This document shows positions 1 to 9,148 of a stretch of 64,000 nt of DNA, piece after piece. Both the position numbers and the translations under genes were made by a program. The notes under the pieces were generated by a model. That model made no database searches. It saw only the letters and a list, made by a program, of their open reading frames with translations, and was not told the DNA's origin. The DNA comes from an uncultured Clostridia bacterium. GTDB taxonomy: Bacteria > Bacillota > Clostridia > Oscillospirales > Acutalibacteraceae. How positions within the stretch are numbered: the first letter of the stretch is position 1; each line of letters starts with the position of its first letter. The DNA is taken from the NCBI GenBank assembly GCA_947581635.1, contig CANPVE010000012.1, forward strand, positions 16,768-80,767. Reading direction: 5' to 3'.

Positions 1-596
1 AGGACGGTTTCCGATACCGTGAAGCTGCTCTCCACATCTGTATAGGACGAACAGCCCGGAATTATCGCGGATACGCCCACATTTACGTCACATATTATCC
101 GATGGCGGGTTTGATTTATTCCCGCGTCCTCAAAGCTGCTTTTTAGATTTGTATTCACGCTGCCGTACAACTCAATTTTCATTTTAATACGCGGTCCTCT
201 GCCCGAAAGCAAATCGATTCCTGTGAGCGTACCCAGCGGGACCGACACCTCGCGCTCGCAGTAGTCAGCCAGCTTATTCTGAATCTCTTTGGATATTTCC
301 GTCTTGAATTTATTCATTTCGTGAATGTCGGAAGTCATGGAACTGACCGTGCCATCCTCAAGTGTATTGAGCGTTATGAAATCGTCATATGAAATATCTT
401 CACGCGACAAGACTTCCTCTGCCGCCGCGTTCACTGCAATATTGGTTATGTATCCCGCCTCAACCGCTGTCATTTCTTTGAGTACCGGGCGCACTCTGAC
501 GTTTATCACTGCAAACAAGATCACCGCGACGAGTATCACTACTTTAATCCGCCGTTTTGCCATGGTTTTGTCAAATTTATGCCGCTGATATCTCAC
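1..596 (-). CDS. yunB: Sporulation protein YunB (3' end outside window)
   Basis: Reading the minus strand from a GTG at 596 gives an open frame that runs off the left edge. It starts with a short basic stretch (around AKRRIK), a hydrophobic membrane anchor, then a segment with conserved features of YunB: an NxLxDGTVSS-like motif, VPLGTLTG, and an NQTRH region followed by VNVGVSAIIPGCS. YunB is a sporulation protein of Firmicutes expressed in the mother cell, with a lytic transglycosylase-like DUF; its exact role is not settled. The GTG is preceded by an AGGGGTGA Shine-Dalgarno at about 7 bases; the in-frame ATG eleven codons later lacks one. The first 198 codons are visible, most of the roughly 230-250 residue family length. 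It implies an endospore former. Identification is by recognition of motifs, not alignment. Confidence 0.8.
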   Translation of the reverse strand, partial: MRYQRHKFDKTMAKRRIKVVILVAVILFAVINVRVRPVLKEMTAVEAGYITNIAVNAAAEEVLSREDISYDDFITLNTLEDGTVSSMTSDIHEMNKFKTEISKEIQNKLADYCEREVSVPLGTLTGIDLLSGRGPRIKMKIELYGSVNTNLKSSFEDAGINQTRHRIICDVNVGVSAIIPGCSSYTDVESSFTVSETV

Positions 597-653
597 AATT
601 ATCACCCCTATCTACATAATATTTTACTTGGGGAGATTTGTGAGTGGTTTGCA

Positions 654-698
654 TAAAAAAAAGAGCCGCCTGCCCAATTAAGGACAAGCGACCCTCTT
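654..698 (-). terminator. Rho-independent terminator of the malEFG operon
   Basis: On the minus strand a 15-17 bp G+C-rich stem with some G-U pairs (arms 682-698 and 661-675) is followed directly by eight T residues. It lies about 70 bases past the malG stop and about 60 bases before the yunB start, so it separates the sugar transporter from the sporulation gene. Confidence 0.85.
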
Positions 699-766
699 TT
701 CTGTCTAGTTTGAACACGCCAACTGCGTGTGCATCTATGAGAAATTGCTCTAAAACACTACCTGAA

Positions 767-1696
767 TTAACCCTTAACGGCACCGCCGGTAACGCCCTCA
801 ACATAATACTTCTGCAAGCTCATGAAGAGAATCATAATCGGAACGGCAACAAGCACCGAACCTGCCGCGAACTGACGGAAGTACTCATAGATACGCTCTT
901 TCTCGAGCATAGAGAACAGGCCGATAGAAACCGTATAGGTGTCATAGTTAGTTCCCATAAGGAACTTCGCAAAGATGAAGTCCATCCACGGACCCATGAA
1001 AGCTGTCAGCGCCTGATAAACGATAATCGGTTTGGACATAGGCAGGATAATCTTGAAGAAAACCTGAGCCTTGTTTGCGCCGTCGATCATGGCTGCTTCG
1101 TCCAAAGCTTTTGGCACCGTATCAAAGAAGCCCTTGCAGACGTAGAATCCAAGACCTGCACCCGCTGAATAAACAAGCACGAGAGCAGCAAGCGTCTGAT
1201 GGATACCGATCGACTTCAAAATGAAGTAAACAGCGATCATGGACATGAAGCCCGGGAACATTCCCAAAACGAGGGCTATGTTCATGAAAGGCTTACGCAT
1301 CTTAAAACGCATTCTCGACATGACATAAGATGTCGAAATTGCAAAGAATGTGGAAATAACGCAAGAGATTGTAGCAACAATAAATGTATTGAGCCACATC
1401 TTCTTGAAATCAAAGCCTTCTCTGGGCGTAAACAGATCTTTGAAGTTATCCAGTGTGAAAGTGGCGGTATACTTGATGTCACCCTCAATCCAGGTGTAGG
1501 GCTTCGGGAAGAACGAGGACGAGAACTGACCTGGTTCAGCGCGGAAAGCCGTCAACACAACCCATACGATAGGTATAACCCAAATGATAGACAAAACTAT
1601 CAAAAAGATATAGCTGGCAATAAGAATCGTTCTTTTTTGCGCGGCATAACTCTTTGTTTTCTTGCCGGTGACGGCAGTAAGATTGTTAGCACTCAT
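767..1696 (-). CDS. malG: Maltodextrin ABC transporter permease MalG
   Basis: 309-residue inner-membrane permease of the carbohydrate-uptake-1 ABC family. About six hydrophobic segments are visible, with the first at residues 25-47. The EAA loop that contacts the ATPase is clear near residues 200-220 (DEAAMIDGANKAQVFFKIIL). The C-terminus is the usual FMSLQKYYVEG. It overlaps malF by 4 bases (ATGA), indicating translational coupling. The partner ATPase (MalK/MsmX type) is not in this window and is probably a shared one elsewhere. Substrate is inferred as maltodextrin from the neighbouring malQ and glgP and from similarity of the permease pair to MalF/MalG; cyclodextrin or another alpha-glucan is possible. 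Confidence 0.9.
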   Translation of the reverse strand: MSANNLTAVTGKKTKSYAAQKRTILIASYIFLIVLSIIWVIPIVWVVLTAFRAEPGQFSSSFFPKPYTWIEGDIKYTATFTLDNFKDLFTPREGFDFKKMWLNTFIVATISCVISTFFAISTSYVMSRMRFKMRKPFMNIALVLGMFPGFMSMIAVYFILKSIGIHQTLAALVLVYSAGAGLGFYVCKGFFDTVPKALDEAAMIDGANKAQVFFKIILPMSKPIIVYQALTAFMGPWMDFIFAKFLMGTNYDTYTVSIGLFSMLEKERIYEYFRQFAAGSVLVAVPIMILFMSLQKYYVEGVTGGAVKG

Positions 1697-3051
1697 TGGA
1701 AAGCGTCCTCCTCTTTATAAGATTTTGTATTTCTGTATGTCAACAGTGAGAATGTTGCAGAAATAATGAAGATCAAGATACCGATTGTGGAAGCCAAGTT
1801 GTAGTCCCGGTTATCCGCAGTCAGCTTGTAAAGCCATGTAACGAGCAAGTCGGTTCTGCCGGCTGCATAATACTTGGACGAAACGGGTCCGCCGCCTGTG
1901 AGGAGGTAGATAAGGTTGAAGTTGTTGATGTTGCCGATAAAAGTCTGAATAAGGTAAGGAGTTGTTGTAAAGATGATCTGAGGAAGAGTGATCTTAAAGA
2001 ACATCTGAACCTTATTAGCGCCGTCGACAGTCGCAGCCTCATACAAATCCTGAGGAATATTCATAAGAATACCGCTGGACATGAGCATTGTGTGAGGTAT
2101 ACCAACCCACATATTGACGAAGATAACCGTAATCTTGGCAAGCGTCGGATCCTCGAAGAATGGGATAGCGCTGTCAATACCATCGAGTATACCGAGGTTG
2201 ATGAGAGTTCTGTTTACAACACCGTAGTTGGAGAAGAAGCATCTCATAACGAGGAGCGAAATGAACTGAGGCATGGCGATGGTGAGAACGAGTATGGATC
2301 TCCAGAGCTTCTTGAACTTAACCTCTTTTTGGTTAATGATAAGAGCAACGATAATACCGGCAAAATAGTTGGTAAATGTTGCAAAGAAAGCCCAGACTAT
2401 AGTCCAACCCAATACTCCGAAGAAAGTCGTGGACATTCTCTCGTCGCCGATAAGAACATTGCCGAAGTTTGCAAAACCTACCCAATGGAACAAATTACCT
2501 GGCACCTGATGATCCTTATCATAATTTGTAAACGCGACACAAATCATGTAGATCAGAGGCAGAATTGTGAACGTAAGAATGCCGATAATAGGTATTGTGA
2601 GCAGAGTGATGTGAAATCTCTCGTCAAGATAAAGCTTGATATCGTCTATCATCGACGGTATCTTTTTGCCCTGCATCTCCAGCTTTTGCACATATCTTGC
2701 ACTCTTGATGTTTGCACGCCAGACAAAAACAAAGGCGATGATAACCATCACCGTGAGAACACCAAAGAGAAGGAAGAGCATAGAGTTATCGCCGAACACT
2801 CTGACCGGCAGAATCTTGCCGGGAACTACCTCATCGTGAGTTTCAACGGTACCAAGGGTAAAAAGATTTATAAGATTCTGGACTCCGCTCATCGCCATGA
2901 AGACAATAAAGCCTACTTCAATAGCAAGAAAGCCAAGGCCTTTGACAATCTGCTTATGCATAAGGTTGCCGAAACCCATGATCAAGAAGGACAGCTTAGT
3001 AGCAAATGAATCTTCAACTTTAATCTCAGATCCATCCTTTTTCTGAAACAT
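1693..3051 (-). CDS. malF: Maltodextrin ABC transporter permease MalF
   Basis: 452-residue permease. It is longer than MalG because of an N-terminal extension of about 160 residues with three hydrophobic segments, typical of MalF proteins in Clostridia. The EAA loop is visible around residues 340-360 (LYEAATVDGANKVQMFFKITLP). The start ATG at 3051 is preceded by AGAAAGGAAAAGAA-like sequence. Together with MalG it forms the membrane channel receiving sugar from MalE. It lies 158 bases after malE, separated by a strong hairpin (3097-3149), and overlaps malG by 4 bases, so malF and malG should be expressed at equal, lower levels than malE. Confidence 0.9.
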   Translation of the reverse strand: MFQKKDGSEIKVEDSFATKLSFLIMGFGNLMHKQIVKGLGFLAIEVGFIVFMAMSGVQNLINLFTLGTVETHDEVVPGKILPVRVFGDNSMLFLLFGVLTVMVIIAFVFVWRANIKSARYVQKLEMQGKKIPSMIDDIKLYLDERFHITLLTIPIIGILTFTILPLIYMICVAFTNYDKDHQVPGNLFHWVGFANFGNVLIGDERMSTTFFGVLGWTIVWAFFATFTNYFAGIIVALIINQKEVKFKKLWRSILVLTIAMPQFISLLVMRCFFSNYGVVNRTLINLGILDGIDSAIPFFEDPTLAKITVIFVNMWVGIPHTMLMSSGILMNIPQDLYEAATVDGANKVQMFFKITLPQIIFTTTPYLIQTFIGNINNFNLIYLLTGGGPVSSKYYAAGRTDLLVTWLYKLTADNRDYNLASTIGILIFIISATFSLLTYRNTKSYKEEDAFQ

Positions 3052-3096
3052 ATTTCTTTTCCTCTCTTTCTACAAAATTTTTTCAATATTACAGTA

Positions 3097-3149
3097 ATTA
3101 TAGCCTGAACACACTAACGATTTTACGTCCAAGGTATTCAGGCTATAAT
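3097..3149 (-). other. Intergenic hairpin between malE and malF
   Basis: Perfect 13-bp inverted repeat: arms 3097-3109 and 3137-3149 with a 27-base loop. There is no strong T-run after it on the minus strand, so it is more likely an mRNA-stabilising or partial-termination structure that keeps malE transcript above malFG than a full terminator. This arrangement is known from malE-malF intergenic regions in other bacteria. Confidence 0.7.
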
Positions 3150-3209
3150 ATAACTTAATATTTCCCAGAACTTAGATTGAAAAGTTACGTCACAAAGATG
3201 ACACGGAGA

Positions 3210-4451
3210 TTACTCCATTTCCTTCCAAGAAGCAACGTGCTTGGTCAGCTCTTCCTGAATCTTAGCTGCAGGAATCTTGCCGCTGTGAATATCCTTGAAG
3301 AGAGCTTCAGCGTCACTCCACCAGTTGCCGGGGATAACAGGCTCCTGAACAACAACATTACCGTTATTCTGCTCAACATAAGCGTTTACAGTGGCGTCGC
3401 CCTTAATTTCTGCGTTGTCAGCAAGTGATTTAGCAGTAGGAATGCAACGTCTTGCCTCGAATCTCTTGAGCTGAACATCTTCGCTTGTGAGGTACTGAGC
3501 AAGGGCGATAGCAACTTCAGGCTCCTTGGAAGCTGCGTTTACAGCATAGTACTTAATACCGCCGAAGCACTTCATCTGATATTCCTTACCGTCTACAGTA
3601 ACCTTAGGCAGGCAAACAGCACTTACCTTATCTTTACCGAAAGCTTCCTCGATCTTGTCGATATCCCAAGAACCTGCGAGCCATGCAGCAAGCTGGCCGT
3701 CCTTGATCATATTTACAGCGTCATCAGCGCTACCAGTCCAGATCTTGGAGTTGTTCTGCTGAACGAAAGCGAGCATAGCCGCGCACTCTGGGCTGTCGAA
3801 TGTGCAGACAGTCTTGTCAGAGCCGGTGAAGAGCTCGCCGCCCGCTGTAAAGTAGAATGTAGTAGAATGGAAAGCGCCGGACTCGATGCCGAAGTTCTTA
3901 GCACCGCCGAGATCCTTTTCGAGCATTGTGTTGAGGCTCTTTACATCATCTTCCGTGTAAACCTCTTTATTGTAATACATGACTTGAGCTGTATTGGGGG
4001 TGTAGGGGAAACCATAGTAAGAGCCATTGTAGAATGTGCCGTTAGCAGCGTCATCTCCAACAAGTGCTTTAATCTCATTAGCAACATCATCAGGCATAGC
4101 ATAGATAGCCTTAGCGTCTGCGAGAGAAGCGGTCTGGTCGCCAGGAACGCCAAACACGTCAGCGGCCGCATTGATATCCTTCAGAGCCTCAGTTGCAGTC
4201 TGGTCTTCACCGACGATCTTAACATCAACGGTAACATCAGACACATCCGCGTGCTCGTCAGCATACTGCTTAGCAAAGTCAGCGACAGTTGACTTCAAGA
4301 AATCCTGATCCGCCTCAGCGCCCCACAGTGTAAGGGAAACTGATCTCGTCTCTACGCTGCTCGTATCAACTTTTTCCTGTGTTGTGCAGCTAGCAAGTGC
4401 GCCGACTACGAGAGCGGCAGCAAGTGAAAGTGCGAGAATTCTTTTCTTCAT
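3210..4451 (-). CDS. malE: Maltodextrin-binding lipoprotein MalE
   Basis: 413-residue extracytoplasmic solute-binding protein of family 1. Residues 1-22 are a lipoprotein signal peptide ending LASC, with Cys22 as the lipid attachment site. The mature part has the periplasmic-binding fold signatures: LTLWGAEADQDFLK near the N-terminus, PYTPNTAQVMYYNKEVY near residue 150, and AAWLAGSWDI near residue 260. The start is preceded by a GGAGGG Shine-Dalgarno. First gene of malE-malF-malG; a canonical promoter lies about 100 bases upstream. Captures linear alpha-glucans for MalFG (substrate inferred from context). Confidence 0.9.
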   Translation of the reverse strand: MKKRILALSLAAALVVGALASCTTQEKVDTSSVETRSVSLTLWGAEADQDFLKSTVADFAKQYADEHADVSDVTVDVKIVGEDQTATEALKDINAAADVFGVPGDQTASLADAKAIYAMPDDVANEIKALVGDDAANGTFYNGSYYGFPYTPNTAQVMYYNKEVYTEDDVKSLNTMLEKDLGGAKNFGIESGAFHSTTFYFTAGGELFTGSDKTVCTFDSPECAAMLAFVQQNNSKIWTGSADDAVNMIKDGQLAAWLAGSWDIDKIEEAFGKDKVSAVCLPKVTVDGKEYQMKCFGGIKYYAVNAASKEPEVAIALAQYLTSEDVQLKRFEARRCIPTAKSLADNAEIKGDATVNAYVEQNNGNVVVQEPVIPGNWWSDAEALFKDIHSGKIPAAKIQEELTKHVASWKEME

Positions 4452-4554
4452 TTGGATAAACCCTCCAGTTTGTTTTTTGTAAACGCAATACAGCGTTTTT
4501 CACAAAATTTACAGGCTTTACGGACTTTTTTTATTCTCATCCGAACCTGTGAAT

Positions 4555-4583
4555 ATGATAACTCAAATTGTATGATTTGTCAA
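4555..4583 (-). promoter_or_regulatory. Sigma-A promoter of malEFG
   Basis: On the minus strand: -35 TTGACA (4583-4578), 17-bp spacer, -10 TATCAT (4560-4555). Just downstream, imperfect inverted repeats (about 4511-4549, CAGG...CCTG arms, and AACGC/GCGTT at about 4480-4499) could be regulator sites or 5' UTR hairpins; no MalR/CcpA consensus was recognised. Confidence 0.8.
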
Positions 4584-4686
4584 TAGTATTTTTTAAATTT
4601 TTTTTACAAAATTCAGATTTTTTTATCATATACACTAAAATTTAAACAAAAGAAAAGCGCAAATTACGTGTAATAACGCTCAAAAC

Positions 4687-4733
4687 ATAAAAACAAACCG
4701 CGGTCGGAGCAAAAATTCACTGCCGTCCGCGGT
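4687..4733 (-). terminator. Terminator after malQ-glgP
   Basis: Minus-strand stem with arms 4723-4733 and 4697-4707 (one mismatch, ACCGCGG core) followed by TTTGTTTTT. It sits about 60 bases beyond the glgP stop, so malQ-glgP and malEFG are separate transcription units. Confidence 0.85.
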
Positions 4734-4794
4734 GGGTTAAATTGATTTATATGACGTTTTATTTGTCACTTTTTAACAAAAAGCGAAATGTCGA

Positions 4795-7131
4795 TCACAC
4801 GCCCCAAATTTCGTCGGCATACTCTCTGATTGTTCTGTCGCTGGAGAACTTGCCGGAATTGGCCATATTCAGATAGCACTTTTTGGTGAATGCCTGTCTG
4901 TCGGAGTAATCGGCGTTGCACCTGAGCTTTGTTTCACAGTAGGGAATCAGGTCGAGGAGGAGATAGTAGTGATCCGCGCGGTGCCAGTGAGCGCCGTTGA
5001 GCAGAGACTCGTAAAGATCGCGGAACATACCCGTGCCGCCGTCATTGAATGTGCCGTCGACTAAGGTGTCAAGCACCTTTCTGATTCTGGGATTGTCATT
5101 GTAAATCTTCTTGGGATTATAGCTGTCCTTAATCTTCTCAATTTCTTCAACTCTCGCGCCGAAGATGTAGTTGTTCTCTTCGCCCGCCTGCTCGACAATT
5201 TCCACATTTGCGCCGTCGAAAGTTCCGAGTGTGACCGCGCCGTTGAGCATGAACTTCATATTGCCGGTGCCGGAGGCCTCAGTACCCGCAGTGGAAATCT
5301 GCTCCGAAATGTCTGCCGCAGGGGTGAGTTTTTCGGCATATGACACGTTGTAGTTGGAAACAAACGAGACTGAGATATACTTGCTGACCTCGGGATCTGC
5401 CGCGATAAGCTTGCCTATCTCATTGATAAACTTGATAATGCCCTTGGCTCTGTAATAGCCGGGAGCAGCTTTTGCGCCGAAGATGAACGCGGTCGGGTTG
5501 AAGTTCTTGATTCTGCCTTCCTTAATGCCGAAGTAGATGTCGAGAATAGAGAACGCATTGAGAAGCTGGCGCTTATACTCGTGCAGTCTCTTGACCTGAA
5601 TGTCGAAAATAAAGTCGGGATTTACGGTGAAGCCGTCCACCTTATGCATATATTCGGCAAGTTCAACCTTCTTCTTGTGCTTGATTTCGGCAAATTCGTT
5701 GAGCACGTCAATATCGTCGGCAAACTGCTCCATCTCTTTGAGCTTATAGAGGTCGGTGATCCAGCCGTCGCCTATCTTGCCTGTGATAAACGAGGCAAGC
5801 TCCTGATTGGCAAGAGCAAGCCAACGGCGCTGGGTTATGCCGTTTGTCTTGTTGTTAAAGCGCTCGGGATAAAGCTTATACCACTCGTTAAGGGCAGTAG
5901 TCTTGAGTATATCCGAGTGAATCTGAGCGACTCCGTTGGTGGAGTGAGTGGCATATATTGCAATGCGCGCCATGTGAATCAAATCATTATCGATAATTCT
6001 GTAAATATTGGCGGCCTCGCCCTTAATTCCCTTTGCGGCAAGCTCCTCCTGAAGCTCCTTGTCGAGAATAAGCACATAGCTGTAGACCTCGGGAATAACA
6101 TCGATAAAGAGGTTTGTGCTCCACTTTTCGAGCGCCTCGGGCATGATGGTGTGATTGGTGTAAGCAAATGTCTCCTTAGCATAGCCGATAGCCTCTTTGA
6201 CGCCAACCTTTTCCTCTTCCACCAGGATTCTGAGGAATTCCGGAATGGACACAACGGGATGCGTGTCGTTAAGCTGGATAGCGTATTCCTTCGAGAACTG
6301 GGAGAAATCAGAGCCGTGCTTGGCCTTATACTTGCGGATCATGTCCTGCAACGAAGCACTCGAGAAGAAATACTGCTGCTTAAGGCGAAGAACCTTGCCT
6401 TCATAGGTTTCATCGTTGGGGTAAAGCACAGAGGAAATAACTTCGGCGTCGTTCTTCTCCGCGATGGACGCGGCCCTGTTGTTGCGGTTGAACTGATCGA
6501 AATCGAATTCATTGACAGCCTCGGCCTGCCACAGACGGAGGTTGTTCACAGTCTTTCCGCCATATCCGATTACGGGCATATCATAGGGAACTGCCTTGAC
6601 TTCCTGTCCCGAAAACTTGACAATCACGGTGTCTTCGTCGCGGCGAATGGACCATGGATCGCCGTAGGTCTGCCAATCGTCCGCCTTTTCCTTCTGGAAA
6701 CCGTCCTCGAAATACTGCTTGAAAAGTCCGTACTTGTAACGGATTCCATAGCCGTCGAGCGGAATATTCTGAGTTGCGGCGGAATCGATGAAGCAGGCCG
6801 CCAGACGGCCCAGACCGCCGTTGCCCAGCGCGTCGTCCTCTATATCTTCAAACACATTGATATCAATGCCCGCCGTTGCAAGAAGTTCCTTAGTCTCTTC
6901 AAGCAGGCCGAGATTGAGCAGGTTACTGTAAACCATGCGTCCGATGAGGAATTCAGCCGAGAGATACGCGGCTCTCTTGGTTCCGATGAATTTATCAGCG
7001 CCGCGGTAGGCCTGCGCGACAGCCGCCTTAGAAACCGCATTGTAAAGCTCTTTCGTGGTTGCGTTTTCAAGCGTCTTGCCTGCATCAAGCTCCAGGCACT
7101 TAATTACATCATTCTGAAAAGTCGTGTTCAA
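4795..7131 (-). CDS. glgP: Glycogen/maltodextrin phosphorylase
   Basis: 778-residue member of glycosyltransferase family 35, somewhat shorter than the 800-840 typical of the family. It cleaves terminal alpha-1,4-glucosyl units with phosphate to give glucose 1-phosphate, in the cytoplasm. Visible signatures: GNGGLGRLAACFIDS near residue 103, and the pyridoxal-phosphate site GTGNMKFMLNGAVTLGTFDG with the Schiff-base lysine at about residue 626. VKRLHEYKRQLLN near residue 520 is also typical. It starts 6 bases after the malQ stop, so the two enzymes are co-translated; together they convert imported maltodextrins into glucose 1-phosphate and glucose. It could serve storage glycogen as well, but no glgA/glgC is present here. 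Confidence 0.95.
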   Translation of the reverse strand: MNTTFQNDVIKCLELDAGKTLENATTKELYNAVSKAAVAQAYRGADKFIGTKRAAYLSAEFLIGRMVYSNLLNLGLLEETKELLATAGIDINVFEDIEDDALGNGGLGRLAACFIDSAATQNIPLDGYGIRYKYGLFKQYFEDGFQKEKADDWQTYGDPWSIRRDEDTVIVKFSGQEVKAVPYDMPVIGYGGKTVNNLRLWQAEAVNEFDFDQFNRNNRAASIAEKNDAEVISSVLYPNDETYEGKVLRLKQQYFFSSASLQDMIRKYKAKHGSDFSQFSKEYAIQLNDTHPVVSIPEFLRILVEEEKVGVKEAIGYAKETFAYTNHTIMPEALEKWSTNLFIDVIPEVYSYVLILDKELQEELAAKGIKGEAANIYRIIDNDLIHMARIAIYATHSTNGVAQIHSDILKTTALNEWYKLYPERFNNKTNGITQRRWLALANQELASFITGKIGDGWITDLYKLKEMEQFADDIDVLNEFAEIKHKKKVELAEYMHKVDGFTVNPDFIFDIQVKRLHEYKRQLLNAFSILDIYFGIKEGRIKNFNPTAFIFGAKAAPGYYRAKGIIKFINEIGKLIAADPEVSKYISVSFVSNYNVSYAEKLTPAADISEQISTAGTEASGTGNMKFMLNGAVTLGTFDGANVEIVEQAGEENNYIFGARVEEIEKIKDSYNPKKIYNDNPRIRKVLDTLVDGTFNDGGTGMFRDLYESLLNGAHWHRADHYYLLLDLIPYCETKLRCNADYSDRQAFTKKCYLNMANSGKFSSDRTIREYADEIWGV

Positions 7132-7137
7132 GTTATT

Positions 7138-8652
7138 TTACCTCCCGTAAATTTCCACAAGTCTTGCAATTTTTTGAGCCAATCTATCCGACATCTGAGC
7201 CTTGCTCGCCCTCCACTGCCAGTTACCTCCGAGGGTAGACGGGAAGTTCATTCTGGCGGAATTATCCAGGGCGATGTAGTCCTGGAATTGATATATTACG
7301 GTATGGGCACAGGACATAAATCCAACCCGGATTATAGCCTCCGGAATTTCGTTTATAGTCTCGCAGTGCAAATATTCCGCAGCGTATCTGACGTCTTCGA
7401 TGTCCTTGTTGTCGTCGCAGAAATATCCCACCAGGGTCTCATTGTCGTGCGTGCCGCCGTAAACCACGAAATTTTCCGTGATGTTGTGCGGCAGAAACAC
7501 ATTGTCGTTTCCGCCGTCAAAGCCGAACTGGAGCACCTTCATTCCCGGATACCCCGTCTTTTTGAGCAGCGCGACCACCTTCTCGTTGGTAACGCCAAGA
7601 TCCTCGGCAATCACCAAAGCGTCGCCCAGCACAGAATTTATGGCGTTGGTGAGCTTTGCCCCCGGGCCAGGCATCCACTTGCCGTCGATAGCCGTATCCG
7701 AACCGGCGGGAATAGCGTAATACTTCACCACTCCGATAAAGTGGTCTATGCGGATAACGTCATATATCTTTGCGGAAGCTCTCATGCGTTCTTTCCACCA
7801 TGAGAAACCGTCCGCCTCCATGGCATCCCAGTCATAAAGGGGATTGCCCCAGAGCTGTCCCGTCGCGGAGAAATTATCCGGCGGAACGCCCGCTACCTTC
7901 ACGGGTCTCATTTCCTCGTCAAGCTGGAACATATCGCCATGCACCCATGTGTCGGCGCTGTCCATTGAAACATATATCGGAATATCGCCAATTATCTTTA
8001 TCCCGTTGTCGTTTGCGTAAGCCTTGAGCTTTTTCCACTGCTCAAAGAACTTTAACTGCACAAACTTCCAGAAATCGATGTCATCGGCGAGCATTTTCTT
8101 GTATTTCTCAATCGCGTCAGGCTCTCTCAAACGAATATCGTCGTCCCAAAGCGACCACTCACGGCTGCCAAAGTGGAACTTGAGCGCCATATAGAAGCTG
8201 TAGTCGTCCAGCCAAAATGTATTCTCATCACAGAACGCCTCATATTCAGGCGTATCCTTATGTCCGCTGCGCTCGTAAGCCTTGCGGAGAACGATAAATC
8301 TCGATTCATATATCTTGGCATAATCGACCCTTGTGCAATCCGAACCCCAGTCGTAGGCATTGATCTCATCATATTGCAAGAGACCTTCCCCAACCAGAGT
8401 GTCGAGATCTATGAAATACGGATTGCCGGCAAACGCCGAGAACGACTGATACGGTGAATCTCCGTAGCTTGTAGGTCCTATCGGAAGAACCTGCCAATAG
8501 CGCTGACGCGCCTTCTTCAAAAAATCAACGAATTCATAAGCCGCTTTGCCGAGCGTGCCTATGCCGTAGGGCGACGGCAGGCTTGTTATAGGCAGCAAAA
8601 TGCCCGAAGCACGCGGAAACGAAGACGATTCCTTTTGAGCCAACAAAATCAC
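7138..8652 (-). CDS. malQ: 4-alpha-glucanotransferase (amylomaltase)
   Basis: Glycoside hydrolase family 77 enzyme of about 504 residues, the usual length for bacterial amylomaltase. It disproportionates malto-oligosaccharides, supplying longer chains to the phosphorylase. Visible motifs: LPSPYGIGTLG near residue 27, QVLPIGPTSYGDSPYQSFSAFAGNPYFIDL near 55-85, VIRIDHFIGVV near 295 (catalytic Asp), IAEDLGV near 345 and GTHDNETLVG near 392. The open frame begins with GTG at 8652, but the GGAAGG Shine-Dalgarno sits only two bases from it; a TTG two or three codons later has better spacing, so the start is uncertain by a few residues. First gene of malQ-glgP. Confidence 0.95.
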   Translation of the reverse strand: MILLAQKESSSFPRASGILLPITSLPSPYGIGTLGKAAYEFVDFLKKARQRYWQVLPIGPTSYGDSPYQSFSAFAGNPYFIDLDTLVGEGLLQYDEINAYDWGSDCTRVDYAKIYESRFIVLRKAYERSGHKDTPEYEAFCDENTFWLDDYSFYMALKFHFGSREWSLWDDDIRLREPDAIEKYKKMLADDIDFWKFVQLKFFEQWKKLKAYANDNGIKIIGDIPIYVSMDSADTWVHGDMFQLDEEMRPVKVAGVPPDNFSATGQLWGNPLYDWDAMEADGFSWWKERMRASAKIYDVIRIDHFIGVVKYYAIPAGSDTAIDGKWMPGPGAKLTNAINSVLGDALVIAEDLGVTNEKVVALLKKTGYPGMKVLQFGFDGGNDNVFLPHNITENFVVYGGTHDNETLVGYFCDDNKDIEDVRYAAEYLHCETINEIPEAIIRVGFMSCAHTVIYQFQDYIALDNSARMNFPSTLGGNWQWRASKAQMSDRLAQKIARLVEIYGR

Positions 8653-8685
8653 AACCTTCCCAGACAGTTAAAAATTGCCATATGC

Positions 8686-8714
8686 ATATTACCACAAATC
8701 CAAGCAACTGTCAA
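8686..8714 (-). promoter_or_regulatory. Sigma-A promoter of malQ-glgP
   Basis: Minus strand: consensus -35 TTGACA (8714-8709), 17-bp spacer, -10 TAATAT (8691-8686), leaving a 5' leader of about 25 bases before malQ. Confidence 0.85.
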
Positions 8715-8883
8715 TAGATTAACAACCCATTAGTTCAATTTTTTTTGGCAAAAAATTTGAGTTTTTTTCAATTATCATATAAAAACCGCATAATTTTCAT
8801 ACAGATTCACCAACGTTCAGTAATTTTTTTCAGCAGAGCATAATATGCTTGTTCAGTATCGACAGGTATCGACTGCAGCTCCC

Positions 8884-8925
8884 AAAAAAAGTAACCGAAC
8901 CCAAAAATCAGATCGGTTCGGTTAC
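8884..8925 (-). terminator. Terminator of the trp operon
   Basis: Perfect 11-bp inverted repeat (arms 8915-8925 and 8891-8901, GTAACCGAACC core) followed on the minus strand by seven T. It is the first U-tailed hairpin beyond trpA, some 225 bases past its stop. Confidence 0.85.
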
Positions 8926-9148
8926 ACAATGTACACGCTGCGGTTGAACACAGCATTTTTCAATCAAACCGGAAAGGCCACACAATCCAACGAGGCTTTT
9001 CTAAAAGCTTACGTCTGCATCAGCCCGGACAAACAGATGTACAAACCTTATTATATATGTAAAATATCTGTTTGCCAAGGCGGCGGTTGTCACGGAACGC
9101 AAGGGCTTTCCATGACCGCATATAAACCCTTCAAAAATCACGCGCAAA
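8926..9148. other. trpA 3' region, no gene seen
   Basis: The stretch between the trpA stop and the trp terminator holds no convincing gene. A 112-codon plus-strand frame crosses it but has no ribosome-binding site, runs through the terminator and has a composition unlike a protein. Confidence 0.5.

Noticed and set aside
5581..7803. 740-codon open frame antisense to glgP and malQ
   Set aside because: It mirrors the wobble positions of two well-supported genes, has no ribosome site and no recognisable domain.
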